From: Allolobophora icterica
Lineage: Eukaryota; Annelida; Clitellata; Crassiclitellata; Lumbricidae
Direction: 5' to 3'
NCBI GenBank assembly: GCA_963556255.1
Contig: OY744616.1
Location: 29,444,908-29,508,907, forward strand
DNA length: 64,000 nt
Positions 43,391 to 54,595 of the stretch are shown here, piece after piece (the first letter of the stretch is position 1; every line of letters starts with the position of its first letter). Made by a program: the position numbers and the translations under genes. The notes beneath the pieces are model-generated. The model did not search any database. It had not been told where the DNA came from and worked only from the letters and a program-made list of their open reading frames with translations.

Positions 43391-43514
43391 GTATCTATAA
43401 ATGCATGACCCACGCATTTATTTGTATTGCGCCTTCAAAGAACCTCTCGATGGAGCTCTTCGCTATTAACTCATATGGTGCGATATTTCAATAAGAAGAA
43501 ACGTCTATTCGGCT

Positions 43515-43806
43515 AAGAAGAAGAAGAAGAAGAGCAGTCCCTTAAGCTAACCCTGATGCGGCCATGGGTATGAAGTGTTAGCAACTTCATTTTCTTGGCC
43601 TGGGCATATGAGGGTAGGTGGCCAGTCCTCTCCTTCGCCGTCTCATCTTTCCACTGACTGTGTACGGTCAGTGTACTCATCATAGCTGATTCGGCTAGGG
43701 GAGCAGGTGGAAAAGAAATCTCGAACCAATTTCCGCCTTGGCGTCGATTTGAACCCCGACCACTCGATTGACAGTCCAGCGCGCTAACCACTACAATATC
43801 GAGCAC
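43515..43806 (-). mobile_element. tRNA-derived SINE, family 2, copy 1
   Basis: Minus-strand reading starts ctcgatattgtagtggttag with tRNA-like A-box bases, then B box ggttcaaatc, and ends with a (ctt)n tail (plus-strand aagaagaagaag). Shared body motifs with 48,610-48,905 and 58,395-58,976: agtgtactcat and cttcgccgtc. Confidence 0.75.
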
Positions 43807-43989
43807 CAGTCTTAAACGCAAGTTAATACCACTAATTGCACCGCATATAGTAGCGGCTCGGCTTAATCCGATGACGGCTTAATCCGATGACGTAATTTCA
43901 CATTTCACATAGTGTCTCTGAACCTACTCTGCTTGGGCTACTTGAGAATAATAATCTTGAACTTCAAGTGCTTCCTGAGGTATACGAGA

Positions 43990-46900
43990 ATCATAGATTG
44001 ATTAATAAGAGCGAGACGGATCCCGACCAAAATTATTTTTTAAATACCAAATGGGTATTCACCACCTTACGATCATGACAAGATAATACTGAATTTGCTG
44101 AGTCTAATTATTCAATACTTCACATCAATTGTAGAAGTATGTTATATAAATTAGATGAAATATGTAATATTCTAAATTACTTTCCTGTAAATGTACTTAC
44201 CCTTACTGAGACTTGGCTGTCGCCAGAGGAGGACTCCATTCATATACCAGGTTATAATTTTATTCATGAATCTAGAGGGAAGACGCGGGGTGGTGGTGTG
44301 GGAATGTTTATTTAAAAAAAATTAATCATGTGCTGCAAAAAGAACAAGGAGCGTATACAACCTTCGAGCAGTTGTTTGTTAGCATCCATCTCGCTGACAT
44401 CTCTTATTCAGTGGGGGTAGTCTACAGGCCTCCTGGATTGAACTGAGCTGACTTTAACAGGGAATTTGAATACCTATTATGTAGATCTGTTGAGAAAGGA
44501 CAAGAGACTGTAATTACTGGGGTTTTCAATATTGATCTTCTCAAAACGAATGATCATAAAGAAACTAACCAATTCCATAACTGCCTGACCTCCCATCAAT
44601 TCTTCCACTCCACTACAAGGCCTACGCCTATCACTCCTCATACTTCCACTAAGTCTTATTGATAATATATTTTCCACTGCTTGGTCGAAACTAATTAGAG
44701 CAGCTGTAATTGTCTAAGATTTATCCAATCATCTTCCAATGTTTGCAACATTTGTATCGAGAAAAAAACATAAAACAAATTTCTTAGCCTTATGTCTACC
44801 CCTGAAAATTAATGAGGAAAATATAGTCAAATTGATTCACTCCTTAATGGTGTAGACTGGGGTCCTGTTATGAAAGTTAGTAAGGATGGGGACCCTAATG
44901 GGGCTTATGAAAAGTTTTTGGAAATTTATAAAACAGCGTATGATAATGCATTCCCCTCAATAATTAAACATAATAAATCTAGGAAATTTACTTATAAATA
45001 ACCATGGATGTCACGTGTAAGATAAAAAATTCTCTCTACTTGAAATGTATAAAAAGACCAAATGAAGTTAATAAAATGAGATTTACTAAGTATAGAAATA
45101 AATTTAAGACAAATAGACTCATGACTGAAAAAACCCACTATGAAGCTGAATTCTCTAAAATTAATGATGATCTCAAACAGACATGGAAACACATTCGCTC
45201 GTTAAAGCAGCTAAGTAATGAGGATGAACACATTGAGTTGTTAAAAATAAATGGAGTTAATGTTTGTGATCATCAGATAATAGTTTAATGATTTTTTTCA
45301 CTAATATGGCTCAATCGCTTGCTGAGAAACTGCCCTCCTCTCCCTTTCACTTCAGTAGTTATCTTGAGGTTCCCCAACAGAATTCAATGTGTGTTCTCCT
45401 TACCACCCCCGAGGAAATTCTGGAAATAGGTCGGAACTTTTAAAAAACCGCAGTAATGAACTTGATTATATAGACCATGGATGGCTAACCTATGGCACGC
45501 GTGCCCAAAGTGGCACGCGTTGAAATTTTTGGGCACGCGGAATTCAGAGCGTCCCCAAAATTTCAAACCTAGAAATACAAAATTCCTGTAGAAATCCTCA
45601 TTTTCTTTGTTGAAGAACTTTATTTTAACACAATTCAAAAACAATCTTTGAAATAACGTCTTTAATTCATTTCTGCTACGCTTTGTTAACTAAAACCTAT
45701 ATGAGAAAAATAATTATATACTGTACAAAATTCCGAAGACCACGCGACGGTATTTTTAAAATGATTTAGCAGCATTTTGGCAAGCACCTTGATAAAGGTT
45801 CGTCACCTCTGATATAGAGCCTCATCTAGATAGAATTGCTATACCTTTGACTGAAATTAGAAATTGTTCTCTATGCACTAGAATTGTTCCTGACACCATA
45901 AAAGTTGCTAATATAGTAGGCCTACCTATATTAAAGAAAGGTGATAAAGATAATGTCTCTAATTATAGGTCTATTTCTGTTTCACCTTATTTCTCCAAAT
46001 TCTATGAAAAGACTATGCTTAACTCGTTATCATATTATGTAGAAAAAATTGATATTATTTACCAATTACAGCATGGATTCCAACAGGGACATTCCGCTTA
46101 TATGTCATTAATGAAATAATTGAATATGCATGATATGATCACCAAGGCTATAGATAATAACGAATACACGGTGGGGGTGTTTCTCGATCTAGCAAAGGCG
46201 TTTGATACGGTTGATCATAAAATCCTATTAAGCAAATTAGAATATTATGGAATTAGAAGTAAGCTCACTCAGTTAAACTGGTTTGCCAGTTATCTAGATA
46301 AACGCGCTCAGAGGGTTTTCTATAATGGGGTATGGTCAGAACTTAACTGGATTAAATACGGTGTCCCACAGGGGTCCAATCTTGGACCCTTATTATTTCT
46401 TCTCCATATTAATGATCTAGCTAAAACTTCCCCAGCCTCTTACTTTATACTGTTTGCAGATGACACAAATGTCTTTTATTCTCACTCCTCTTGGAGGGAG
46501 TTGGTTAGGCCAGTTAAAATGGAACTAGAAAAAAATAAATACTTGGTTCTCAGCGAATAAACTTTCTTTGAATTTAGATAAAACTAATTACATTCTATTT
46601 AAGTTCTATAGAAAATCAACGCCTAATGAGAATTTAGATATAACTATAAAAGATGCTCCTCTTACACATGTTGAGTCAACTAGGTTCCTTGGTGTACATA
46701 TATCGATCAACATTAAACATGGAAATCACATATTAATGAAATTTCTAGTAAAATTGCTAAGAATGTTGAAATTCTGAGCCGTGTTGCTCGCATGTTACCT
46801 CAATCTGTTAAATAAAGTCTATACTATGCACTTATCTTTCCGTATCTTAATTACTATAATATTATTTGGGCAATAACTTATCCAGGCTTAAAGGACTGAT

Positions 46901-47650
46901 AAATCTGAAAAAAACTGTTGTACGCTTAATTGCAGGTGCTCAAAAATGGGACCATATTGCCCTATTGTTCAGAGAATTTAAAATATTGAGAGAGGATCAA
47001 ATTAAAGATCTCCAAGTTGGAGAATTCTTTTTTCGCCTAGAACATGGACTTCTACCACCTAGCTTTAAGCATATCTTGCCTCATGGTTATGACATTCACT
47101 CCCATTATACTAGAAATGCCTCCGCCTATCGTTCGGTTAAGATACATTCTAATACTCGTTTCCATACAATCAAATCTAAGGGAACGCAGATATGGAATTC
47201 AATTCCTACTGTTATACGTATGTCAAACAATATATTTATTTTTAAAAAGAAATTACGCATGCACCTTCTCTCTCTATTGTAATATTCATTAAATACTAAG
47301 GAAGGGTTTTGCCGCGTCTAGTTAAGATGTTAATTAATATTTTTGTTTTCTTAGTTAAGTTTTTGTACTCCTCTAACTAATTAGGAGACATATGGTGTAG
47401 GTTCATTTTATGAGAAATGAGTTATTACCTTCCAGTTCAGTTGTATCTTTAGATTATGTCTTATGCAGGCCAGTACTAGTTTTAGATTAAATACAAATGT
47501 TTTGGTGCCCTAATTTAGCGAGATACACATCCCTTCTGGGTTTCCCTTTGCTGCCCTAGGTTATATTTTTTTCTTTCGGTGTTACTCGATGTATCGTGTC
47601 AATGTCATGTTTTCAGTTCTGGCTTGCAATAAAATGATTTGATTTGAACA
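43990..47650 (+). mobile_element. CR1/jockey-type LINE, near full length but decayed
   Basis: Plus-strand pieces appear in order: apurinic endonuclease (HINCRSMLYKLDEI, LTETWLSPEEDSIHIPGYN, RGGGVGMFI; 44,100-44,310), then a linker with frameshifts, then RT with VGVFLDLAKAFDTVDH, YGVPQGSNLGPLLFLLHIND and ILFADDTNVFYS (46,120-46,560), then thumb and C-terminal parts to 47,280 and a 3' UTR ending aataaaatgatttgattt. The FADD box is intact but stops and frameshifts break the frame at about six places. A hAT-type MITE splits it at 45,476-45,811. Confidence 0.85.
45476..45811. mobile_element. hAT-type MITE inside the LINE
   Basis: 336 bp with ends catggatggctaacc and ggttcgtcacctctg, flanked by atatagac and atatagag (7 of 8 identical). 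Contains the inverted pair gcacgcgtgcc / ggcacgcg. The LINE frame resumes directly after it (LDRIAIPLTEIRNC). Confidence 0.8.
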
Positions 47651-47814
47651 GCGATCGATTCTGGATTATTTGCTATACAGCTCTTAATTTGCAGCTGTGA
47701 ACTTTTATCAATGTATTATTTAGCTGCTATTTACATTTTTATTATATTAATTTGAACAGCATTAGTCTGGATTATTTGTGTTTATCCTACTACTTAAAAG
47801 TTTTTATTTTGTAT

Positions 47815-47915
47815 TGACCGGGGGGAGAGTTCGGGGAATTGTCTTAAGGGGGAAATGTCCGGGGGAATATCCGGGAAATTGTCCAAGAGAAATGTTCTAG
47901 ACCCAGCGTCCATAT
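47815..47915. repeat. G-rich degenerate tandem
   Basis: Repeats of ggggaattgtc, gggggaaatgtccggg and gggaaattgtcc, the inverse of the block at 40,375-40,465. Probably two copies of one unnamed short element. Confidence 0.45.
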
Positions 47916-48609
47916 GCAATCCACGCACCCATAATGGAACCCATTTAAGATCAATATCGTCCAATAAAATTATATAGGCATGCTGGCAGGGAATATGACG
48001 CCTTTTGACGGCCATGGTACAAATACCGACTCTAGTTGCTGACTGAAAACATTAAGTTAGTCGAGATTCCTACGGTTGGAAGTTAGCTGACTGCTTCATA
48101 ACTGAAACGTTGATTCTCTTACCACCCGGTGGATCACAGATTTTATACTATTACAGCGGACGTCTGAAAGCCATAAACGGAAGCACTTTAAGAACTTTCA
48201 GATGCGCTAAGACACCCAGGTATTACGAATTGACTACTGGAAGCAACTGATGACTTTGGTTCAAATGATGATCATTTAAATAAATACTGCGCATTGAAGC
48301 ATTGAAGCATTGAACCAGATACTTTATGGCATGGGCAGAGGCACAGGGAGGCCAGAAAGCCATGCCCGATTCGAAAAAGTTGGGGCCAGATCTGCTACCC
48401 ACTTTTAACCCTAAATATATCAACTCCTTGACTGCACAGATAGGCCTAAGCTTGGGAGGTATGTCAGAAAGCTGAAGGAATAGATAAGATATCTTTAAAA
48501 ACGTGAGTCAACCGCGACAAACTAAGAAATATCATCAGAAATTCGATGTCTTGCAAACCGGTCGCATATCTCGTTGGAAGATCATCATGACCTGGTATTG
48601 AGTGCCCAT

Positions 48610-48905
48610 GACTTCATTGACTCTCAGAGAAGGAGAATAGCAGTCTCTTAAGTTGGCCCTGAAAGTTGGCCATGGGTGTGGAGTATTAACGACTTCATTG
48701 TTTGTAGCCGCTGCACACATTAACGGGTGGAAGGCCCTCTACCTTTCCATGTTATCTTCCAACTGGAGTGTATAGTCAGTGTATTCATTATAGTTGAGTT
48801 GGTTAGGGGCGCGAGTAGAATCAATATCTCGAAACAAAATTCTGCCCTGGCGAAAATCTTGACCCTTTACCTCAGGGTTGACAATCCGGCACGCTAACCA
48901 CTAGA
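48610..48905 (-). mobile_element. tRNA-derived SINE, family 2, copy 2 (diverged)
   Basis: Shares gccatgggtgtgga, agtgtattcattatag and the terminal tagtggttagcg-like tRNA head (plus strand cacgctaaccactagatt) with the copy at 43,515-43,806, but is more diverged. Confidence 0.6.
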
Positions 48906-48916
48906 TTGGACTTTCA

Positions 48917-48976
48917 TATGATATATATATGTATATATGTATATATGTATATATGTATATATATATATATATATAC
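48917..48976. repeat. (TATATG)n / (TA)n microsatellite
   Basis: About 60 bp of TATATG and TA repeats next to SINE copy 2. Confidence 0.9.
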
Positions 48977-49070
48977 AGGCCTATACTGTCCAAAATATAC
49001 ACATGATTTGCATGCCTGTCTTATAATTTTACTCTGAAGGGGTCAAAGCCGGATACGTATACTCTGTATA

Positions 49071-50530
49071 TGTTACAGGCAATTCGTAACACCAGGGATT
49101 TTGTAAAATCCCTGAAATTTTTAGGTACTTTGTAAAATCCCTGATTCACTCAGGCACTTTACAAAATCCCTGAAAAAACCAGGGATTTTGTAAAATCCCT
49201 GAAATCAGAAGACGAAAATTTGACAGATTGCCTGAAATGAAAATGACGAACATAATCGAAGTTTATTACGCAAACAAACCCTATTTTCAAGGGATCGACA
49301 GTTTAAGATGGTATTTTATTTTAAGTTTAGTTCTCATGTTGTACAGCCAGGAATTTTTTTTAAATGTCTGACAGTTTATTATGCATGTTATTGTTCTTAT
49401 TATATATGTTCACCCACCAGTAGGAATGATCGCAATACAGTTATCTGATGTCACTAACCGTTTTAGGACGTAGTACTGTCTGTTGGTCTTTGTTGTTGTA
49501 TCCTTCATCGCTTCTTTCAGCTCATCAATCAAATCGAAGTACGTTTCCTTCTTAATCAGCGCTGTTTTCTTATCGGCATTGTACATAACAAGCAACTGTT
49601 CCATAAATTTTACCTCTGTCATATTATGCTCACTATCCATTTTGTTTAGAACTGACCTAACCAAAGGATAACCAGAAATGAAATAGTTCTTGCTGGGTTT
49701 TAATTTATAGCAAGGGTAGGCCTACTCGTCTGACCACAGTTAATCTCAGCCAATCGGAAAATTTTTCGGTCAACTTCTAATTGTTGCGACGGCACATCAA
49801 AGAATTATAAGTAAATAGACAATCAAAGTTCTCTGAGTTCTGCGAAACAAATAGGGACAAATTTTTCACACGGAAAGTGCAGTTGTCGAGCCGTAGCCTA
49901 TTGTTTACTAATTTGTGAAGTATCAACAACTTCAATTATCCTGCAACTTCAAAGTCTACTGAGTGCTGCAAGACAAATAGCTGCAAATTTTTCAAAGGGA
50001 AAGTAAAGTTGTCGAACCGGATTGTTTATTAATTTGTGATATATCAAAAACTTCAATTAATTTGCAACTTCAAAGTTTAAATTTTTCAAAGGGAAAGTCA
50101 AGTGTCGAAACCATTCGAGTATGTCGTGTGACAACACAAACTGATGTAGAACTGAACTTAAAATAAAATACCATCTAAAAATGGTAATCGTTTGAATTAT
50201 AGGCCTAACACTTCTTTGCATAATAAACTGTCAGACATTTAACAAAGTTCCTGGTTGTACAACATGAGAACTAAACTTAAAATAAAAAAACATCTCAAAC
50301 TGTCGATCCCTTGAAAATAGGGTTTGTTTGCGTAATAAACTTCGATTATGTTCGTCATTTTCATTTCAGGCAATCTGTCAAATTTTCGTCTTCTGATTTC
50401 AGGGATTTTACAAAATCCCTGGTTTTTTCAGGGATTTTGTAGAGTGCCTGAGTGAATCAGGGATTTTACAAAGTACCTAAAAATTTCAGGGATTTTACAA
50501 AATCCCTGGTTTTACGAATTGCCTGTAACA
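49071..50530 (-). mobile_element. Long-TIR element, copy 2, Ginger-like
   Basis: Ends TGTTACAGGCAATTCGTAA and its inverse form arms of roughly 300 bp built from gggattttgtaaaatccc-type palindromes. TATA flanks both ends (49,067-49,070; 50,531-50,534), as in copy 1. The minus strand holds a truncated integrase-like N-terminus (49,410-49,664). The middle repeats cttcaattat and tttttcaaagggaaagt several times. Confidence 0.8.
49410..49664 (-). pseudogene. N-terminal fragment resembling Ginger/KRBA2-like integrase
   Basis: Reading (likely start MDSEHNMTEV, 30 bases inside) continues KFMEQLLVMYNADKKTALI, TYFDLIDELKEAM and NRQYYVLKRL, then runs into the left terminal repeat. This matches, from memory, the region before the integrase zinc finger in proteins annotated as KRBA2-like, which derive from Ginger-type cut-and-paste transposons. 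The zinc finger and DDE core are deleted. Confidence 0.5.
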
Positions 50531-50989
50531 TATATAAGGCATGTAGTGGAGCAGCAATGAAAAAATGAGAGTTTTTCTGAAAATCACCAAGTAGGGCCTA
50601 CTGTCTTCTGATAATTACGGTAAGTTTATTTAACTATCTATAATTCTGCGAAACTAGAACTGATACATTTGGAGAGTGAAACTGCAAGGAAAGCGAGTGT
50701 TTCTTAAGAAACTGCCAACGAGTACCGAACCAGATAAGTTTGGTTTTAAAGGGATTAAGCCGTAAACAGTTAGACTACAACAAAGCGGAGAACACCCAAT
50801 ACATGTATGTCTAAAAGAATTTTCTCAACTATTTGACAAAGCATCTGCAGTTGCCCATGACTTTATCCCCCGAATATCATGAGCAATCACCAGTAAGGAA
50901 AAGGACATGGCGCTCCTTAGGAAAGCAATATAAATGGCTTAGAGTAGTTATATACACCATGCATGTGCTGCCCTTGAACCAAGGCGAGG

Positions 50990-51290
50990 GTTACGTTCAG
51001 CGTCAAAAGGATAAGCTTACCTCATAGTCAAAAGATCAAATCTTCAGTTTGGGAATAGGATGTTTGAAGTGGCTGGTCCAGCTGAATGGAACTCTCTGCC
51101 AGAATCAGTTCTAAGATACACTTCAATAAATACTTTTTAAACTAAACTCAAAGCTTATTTGTTCGCTAAGTACTATAATTAACTACTGCATTTTAACGCA
51201 ATCTTTGAGTTAGACTCTGTTTATTAAGGCGCGTTATAAATATAGGTTGTATTGTATTGTATTGTATAGAAGATCCAAAATAAAACCCTG
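50990..51290 (+). mobile_element. CR1/L2-like LINE 3' end with (ATTGT)n tail
   Basis: The plus strand reads SFGNRMFEVAGPAEWNSLPE then INTF-TKLKAYLFAKYYN with one stop, the typical C-terminus of CR1/L2 reverse transcriptases, followed by gcgttataaatataggttg and a short (attgt)n tail. Confidence 0.72.
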
Positions 51291-51355
51291 TGGCAACCCA
51301 AGTGAGACCGGGGCAATGCCGATCGGAATGAACCAAAACCATCCCATAAGTGCCG

Positions 51356-51584
51356 AAAGACAAAAGAACTGGATTGGACACATATTAAGAGGAGACTCCC
51401 TCTTGAGAGAAATCATAGAGGGGAGATTGGAGGGAAGGGGAAGGAGAGGAAGACCGCGACAGATGATGCTGGGATGGATGATGACCGAAGGATACAGCGG
51501 ATTGAAGAGAAAAGCACAGCGAAGAGAAGAATGGCGTCATTGGAAGTGGAAACCTGCCGAAGGGCAGAGAACTTAAAGAAGAAG
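51356..51584 (+). mobile_element. Solo RTE-like LINE 3' end
   Basis: Encodes [20 protein letters not shown] and [18 protein letters not shown], closely matching the end of the long LINE at 53,467-56,741 ([19 protein letters not shown]). It ends agaagaagaag and is flanked by an 8-bp duplication aagtgccg (51,348-51,355 and 51,585-51,592), so it is a 5'-truncated insertion. Confidence 0.85.
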
Positions 51585-51779
51585 AAGTGCCGTCAGAAAT
51601 GAACAAACGCAATCGCTGCAGAGGACTACCCATTGCAAGACACCGAACGAGTTTTACCAGAACTCTTAGAGTATGACTTGGTCGACGGGGTAAAAGGCAG
51701 CATTCCTATCGAAAAAGAACAGGCGAGGTTACTTGACCGTGGTCAACAGCCCCAAATAAACGAGCAATTATGTAGGCTT

Positions 51780-51955
51780 ATGCATGTATGTGTGTATGCA
51801 TGTATGTATGTATGTATTATGTGCATGTACGTACGTACGTATGTATGTGTGTATGTAATAATGTAAATGTGTATGTGTGTAGGCCTATATATGTGTATGT
51901 GTGTATATATGTGTATGTATGCATGTATGTATGTATATATGTATATATACCTATC
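51780..51955. repeat. (TATG)n and GTGTATG microsatellite
   Basis: About 175 bp of TATG, GTGTATG and TACG repeats. Confidence 0.9.
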
Positions 51956-52617
51956 TGAACATAACAGTCTACCAGCTTCATTTCACAATTACTTTATAGC
52001 CGGCTCGCAGATTCACATCCACAATACTAGGAATGCTACCTCCCTCAGACCTACTAAAGCCCGCACAAACATACGAGCATTTAGCATAAAAGTTTTCGGA
52101 CCTAAATTATGGGCGAAGATTCCTCCAGACATTCGCCTCTCTCCAAATATTCATTTATTTAAGACCCGTTTGAAATCGTTCCTAATGAGTTCTGTCGCAA
52201 TTGAACTTTAACATTGAACGCACGGGGTGTCGTTGCGCTGTGGGGTTCACGTGTGCGCACGTGGGCCACTTCTACTCCCATTTTTTTTTTAACTCGCCAA
52301 TGATTCTTATTCCTTTCTACTTTTCTTCACCGCTTTAGTTAGTTAGTTAAGCTTAGTAAGATAGTTAAGATTAGTTAAGCAGTTTTGATTTGCCTTACTT
52401 TCTTTCTCCTCCTTGGTTTCTTTCAAGACAGCCATACTGACCGTGCTACTTAATCCAGTAGGTGTCCCTGCCCAGCGGGAATTCTTCCCTTTGGGGCCAC
52501 CTTTTGCCTCAACAGGCGTGACCTGCGAATAATTATTGTTTTAATTGTTTTTGAAATTTTGGTTGTCATTACGTCTATTGAGATGCAATAAAATGTTTTG
52601 ATTGATTGATTGATTGA
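51945..52617 (+). mobile_element. CR1/L2-like LINE 3' end with (ATTG)n tail
   Basis: The plus strand encodes LPASFHNYFIAGSQIHIHNT, ATSLRPTKARTNIRAFSIKV and GPKLWAKIPPDIRLS, ending at a stop near 52,210. An AT-rich 3' UTR follows, with aataaaatgttttgattgat and the tail. Confidence 0.8.
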
Positions 52618-53108
52618 TGTATGCGTGCATGTATTTATGTGATTATGTCTATTATGCCTCATGCCTTTGTGATTCCGATAATTACTTCCCGCTTGTTTTT
52701 AGCGGGACTGGTGACAGGTTCTGCTTTGTCTGTCATTGTGTAACTGAGCTTTCAAGTCTAATTGTACCGAAGCGACATTGGTTTCAATTAGATGGATTAA
52801 GTTAGACGACCTCTAGTCTAGTTTAGTGTAGTCTACTTCAGTCTTTTCTATCTTATTCTGGACGACTTTCTGATATTGATCTGACGTCCGCTTGGTTCGT
52901 GTTTTTTATTATTTTAAAGAATAGACCAGATTAGACTAAACAGAATTAGATTTTGCATTACTGTGCCAAAATCTAACAATCAATGCGTTTTTTGGAAAAT
53001 GACATTCAATTAAAAATTAATATTTTTGAATTTTAACTTAATTACTAGTAATTCATTCATACGAGGATTATGTGCGAAATGTATTAAGAATAAGAAAGGT
53101 TTACTTAC

Positions 53109-53171
53109 GTTGTTGTGTAACGGCAGTGTCTACGCCATCTTCCGCAACACTGGTATCCACAAGCGTAGTCG
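53109..53171 (-). CDS. Possible upstream exon of the receptor gene
   Basis: A 63-base open segment with a good acceptor (ctcttgcag) and a strong donor (gtaagt). It begins and ends in phase 1, matching the phase-1 start of the first EGF-like exon. It would encode a low-complexity Thr/Val/Asp-rich linker (starts TTLVDTSVAED). It lies 15 kb upstream of the next exon and has no recognisable domain, so it may be chance or belong to another gene. Confidence 0.25.
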
Positions 53172-53735
53172 CTGCAAGAGGGTGAAATCGCTCTGACGCG
53201 AACAGTATAGATTTCATTGTGGCTACTACAAATATATCAGAAGTAACGATTCAACAAATACTTTCTACTGTGATGAAAAGTGACATAAAATCTAAAGTTA
53301 TCGACATGGGCGGCAATCCCGGGGGTCGAGGGGGACAAGACCCCCACCTTTTAGAGTGGGGGCACACCATACATTTGTCCCCCACCCCAAATTTTGAAGA
53401 AACACCCCAAAAAGGTCAGCAAGTTTTATCGCGCGTAAGCGCGAAAAAAATGTTATAATGAATTTTGGGGGAGGGGGTAATGGGGTATGCAAGCGTCTCA
53501 GATAGCCTCTGATGCCCAAATGTCCACCCACGCCGCCTTCACGAGGTCCCTCCTGTTTCAACAGAGTGCGTGGTGGGCGACCGAGTCCTCGCCGGTATAA
53601 GTGAGTGCCCATGGGCAAAGAAACCGAAGGACGGACGATGTATGTCATCGACGCTGAGAGATGGTGTCTCCTTAAAAATACCGGGAGGAAGGCAACGGGA
53701 AACCACCTGCCTATCTATCCCGAGGTAAATGTAAA

Positions 53736-54585
53736 ATGACGCCAGAAAAGAATACAGTGAACAACGTGAACGATTCAATCCAGATACTGGAAAGAGTCGC
53801 GTTCGACAGGGGGGTCAAGGCTCCCTCGGTCGTCATCCAGCGAAAACCTTACAAGAAAAAAGAAAAGCTAATAATAGGAACGTGGAATGTAAGAACGATG
53901 CTGAGACCGGGAAAGTTGGCTAATGTCGTGGGAGAGATGAAGAGAGCAGGTTTGGACATTTTGGGCCTGTCGGAGGTCAGGTGGAAAGAATGAGGAGACT
54001 TCATGAGTGACGGCAGTAGGGTGATATACACTGGAGGAGAGAAGAGTCAAAATGGTGTGGCCATCTTGCTGTCGGAGAGAGTCGCCAAATGCGTATCAAG
54101 GGTGGAGAGACGTGAGGATAGAATGTTCATAGTGACATTGCAAGCACAGCCAGTCGACATAACAATAATTCAAGTGTATAATGTATATGCCAACATCAGC
54201 ACACGAGGAGGAGGAGGAGGTGGACGACATATACGAGATGATAGAGGAAAGGCTTAGAGGCATCAAAGGCAAAGATTATGTGATTATCATGGAGGATTGG
54301 AATGCAACAGTTGGTGAAAAAGAACAGGAAGAGGCTACAGGAAAATATGGACTGGGGAACAGAAATGAGAGAGGAGAAAAACTGGTGGAATTCTGCAAGA
54401 GACAAAAACTCATGGTAACAAATACTTGGTTCCAACAGGAAAAGCGGAGAAGATACACATGGAAGGCACCGGGAGATGGAGCAAGATACCAACTGGACTA
54501 CGTCATGATCAGACAGACAAAGGTACAGAAACAGTGTCAAGAACTCAAGAACTCTCACAGGAGCCGATGCAGACACAGACCATAA
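53736..54585 (+). pseudogene. RTE-like endonuclease domain, broken
   Basis: The endonuclease starts in one frame (KEKLIIGTWNVRTM), meets a stop after VRWKE and continues (GDFMSDGSRVIYTGGEKSQN, GVAILLSERVAKC). It shifts frame inside a GAG-repeat near 54,200 and then reads YVIIMEDWNATVGEKEQ and QLDYVMIR. Order and motifs match the AP-endonuclease of RTE/BovB-like LINEs. Confidence 0.85.
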
Positions 54586-54595
54586 CCTGGTTGCC

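Noticed and set aside
43089..43494. Cysteine-rich MYVC-repeat frames
   Set aside because: Microsatellite artefact of (TATG)n.
48121..48162. Exon-like segment with strong donor gtaagag on the minus strand
   Set aside because: The acceptor is plausible but the segment ends in phase 0, incompatible with the phase-1 EGF exons, and encodes no recognisable motif.
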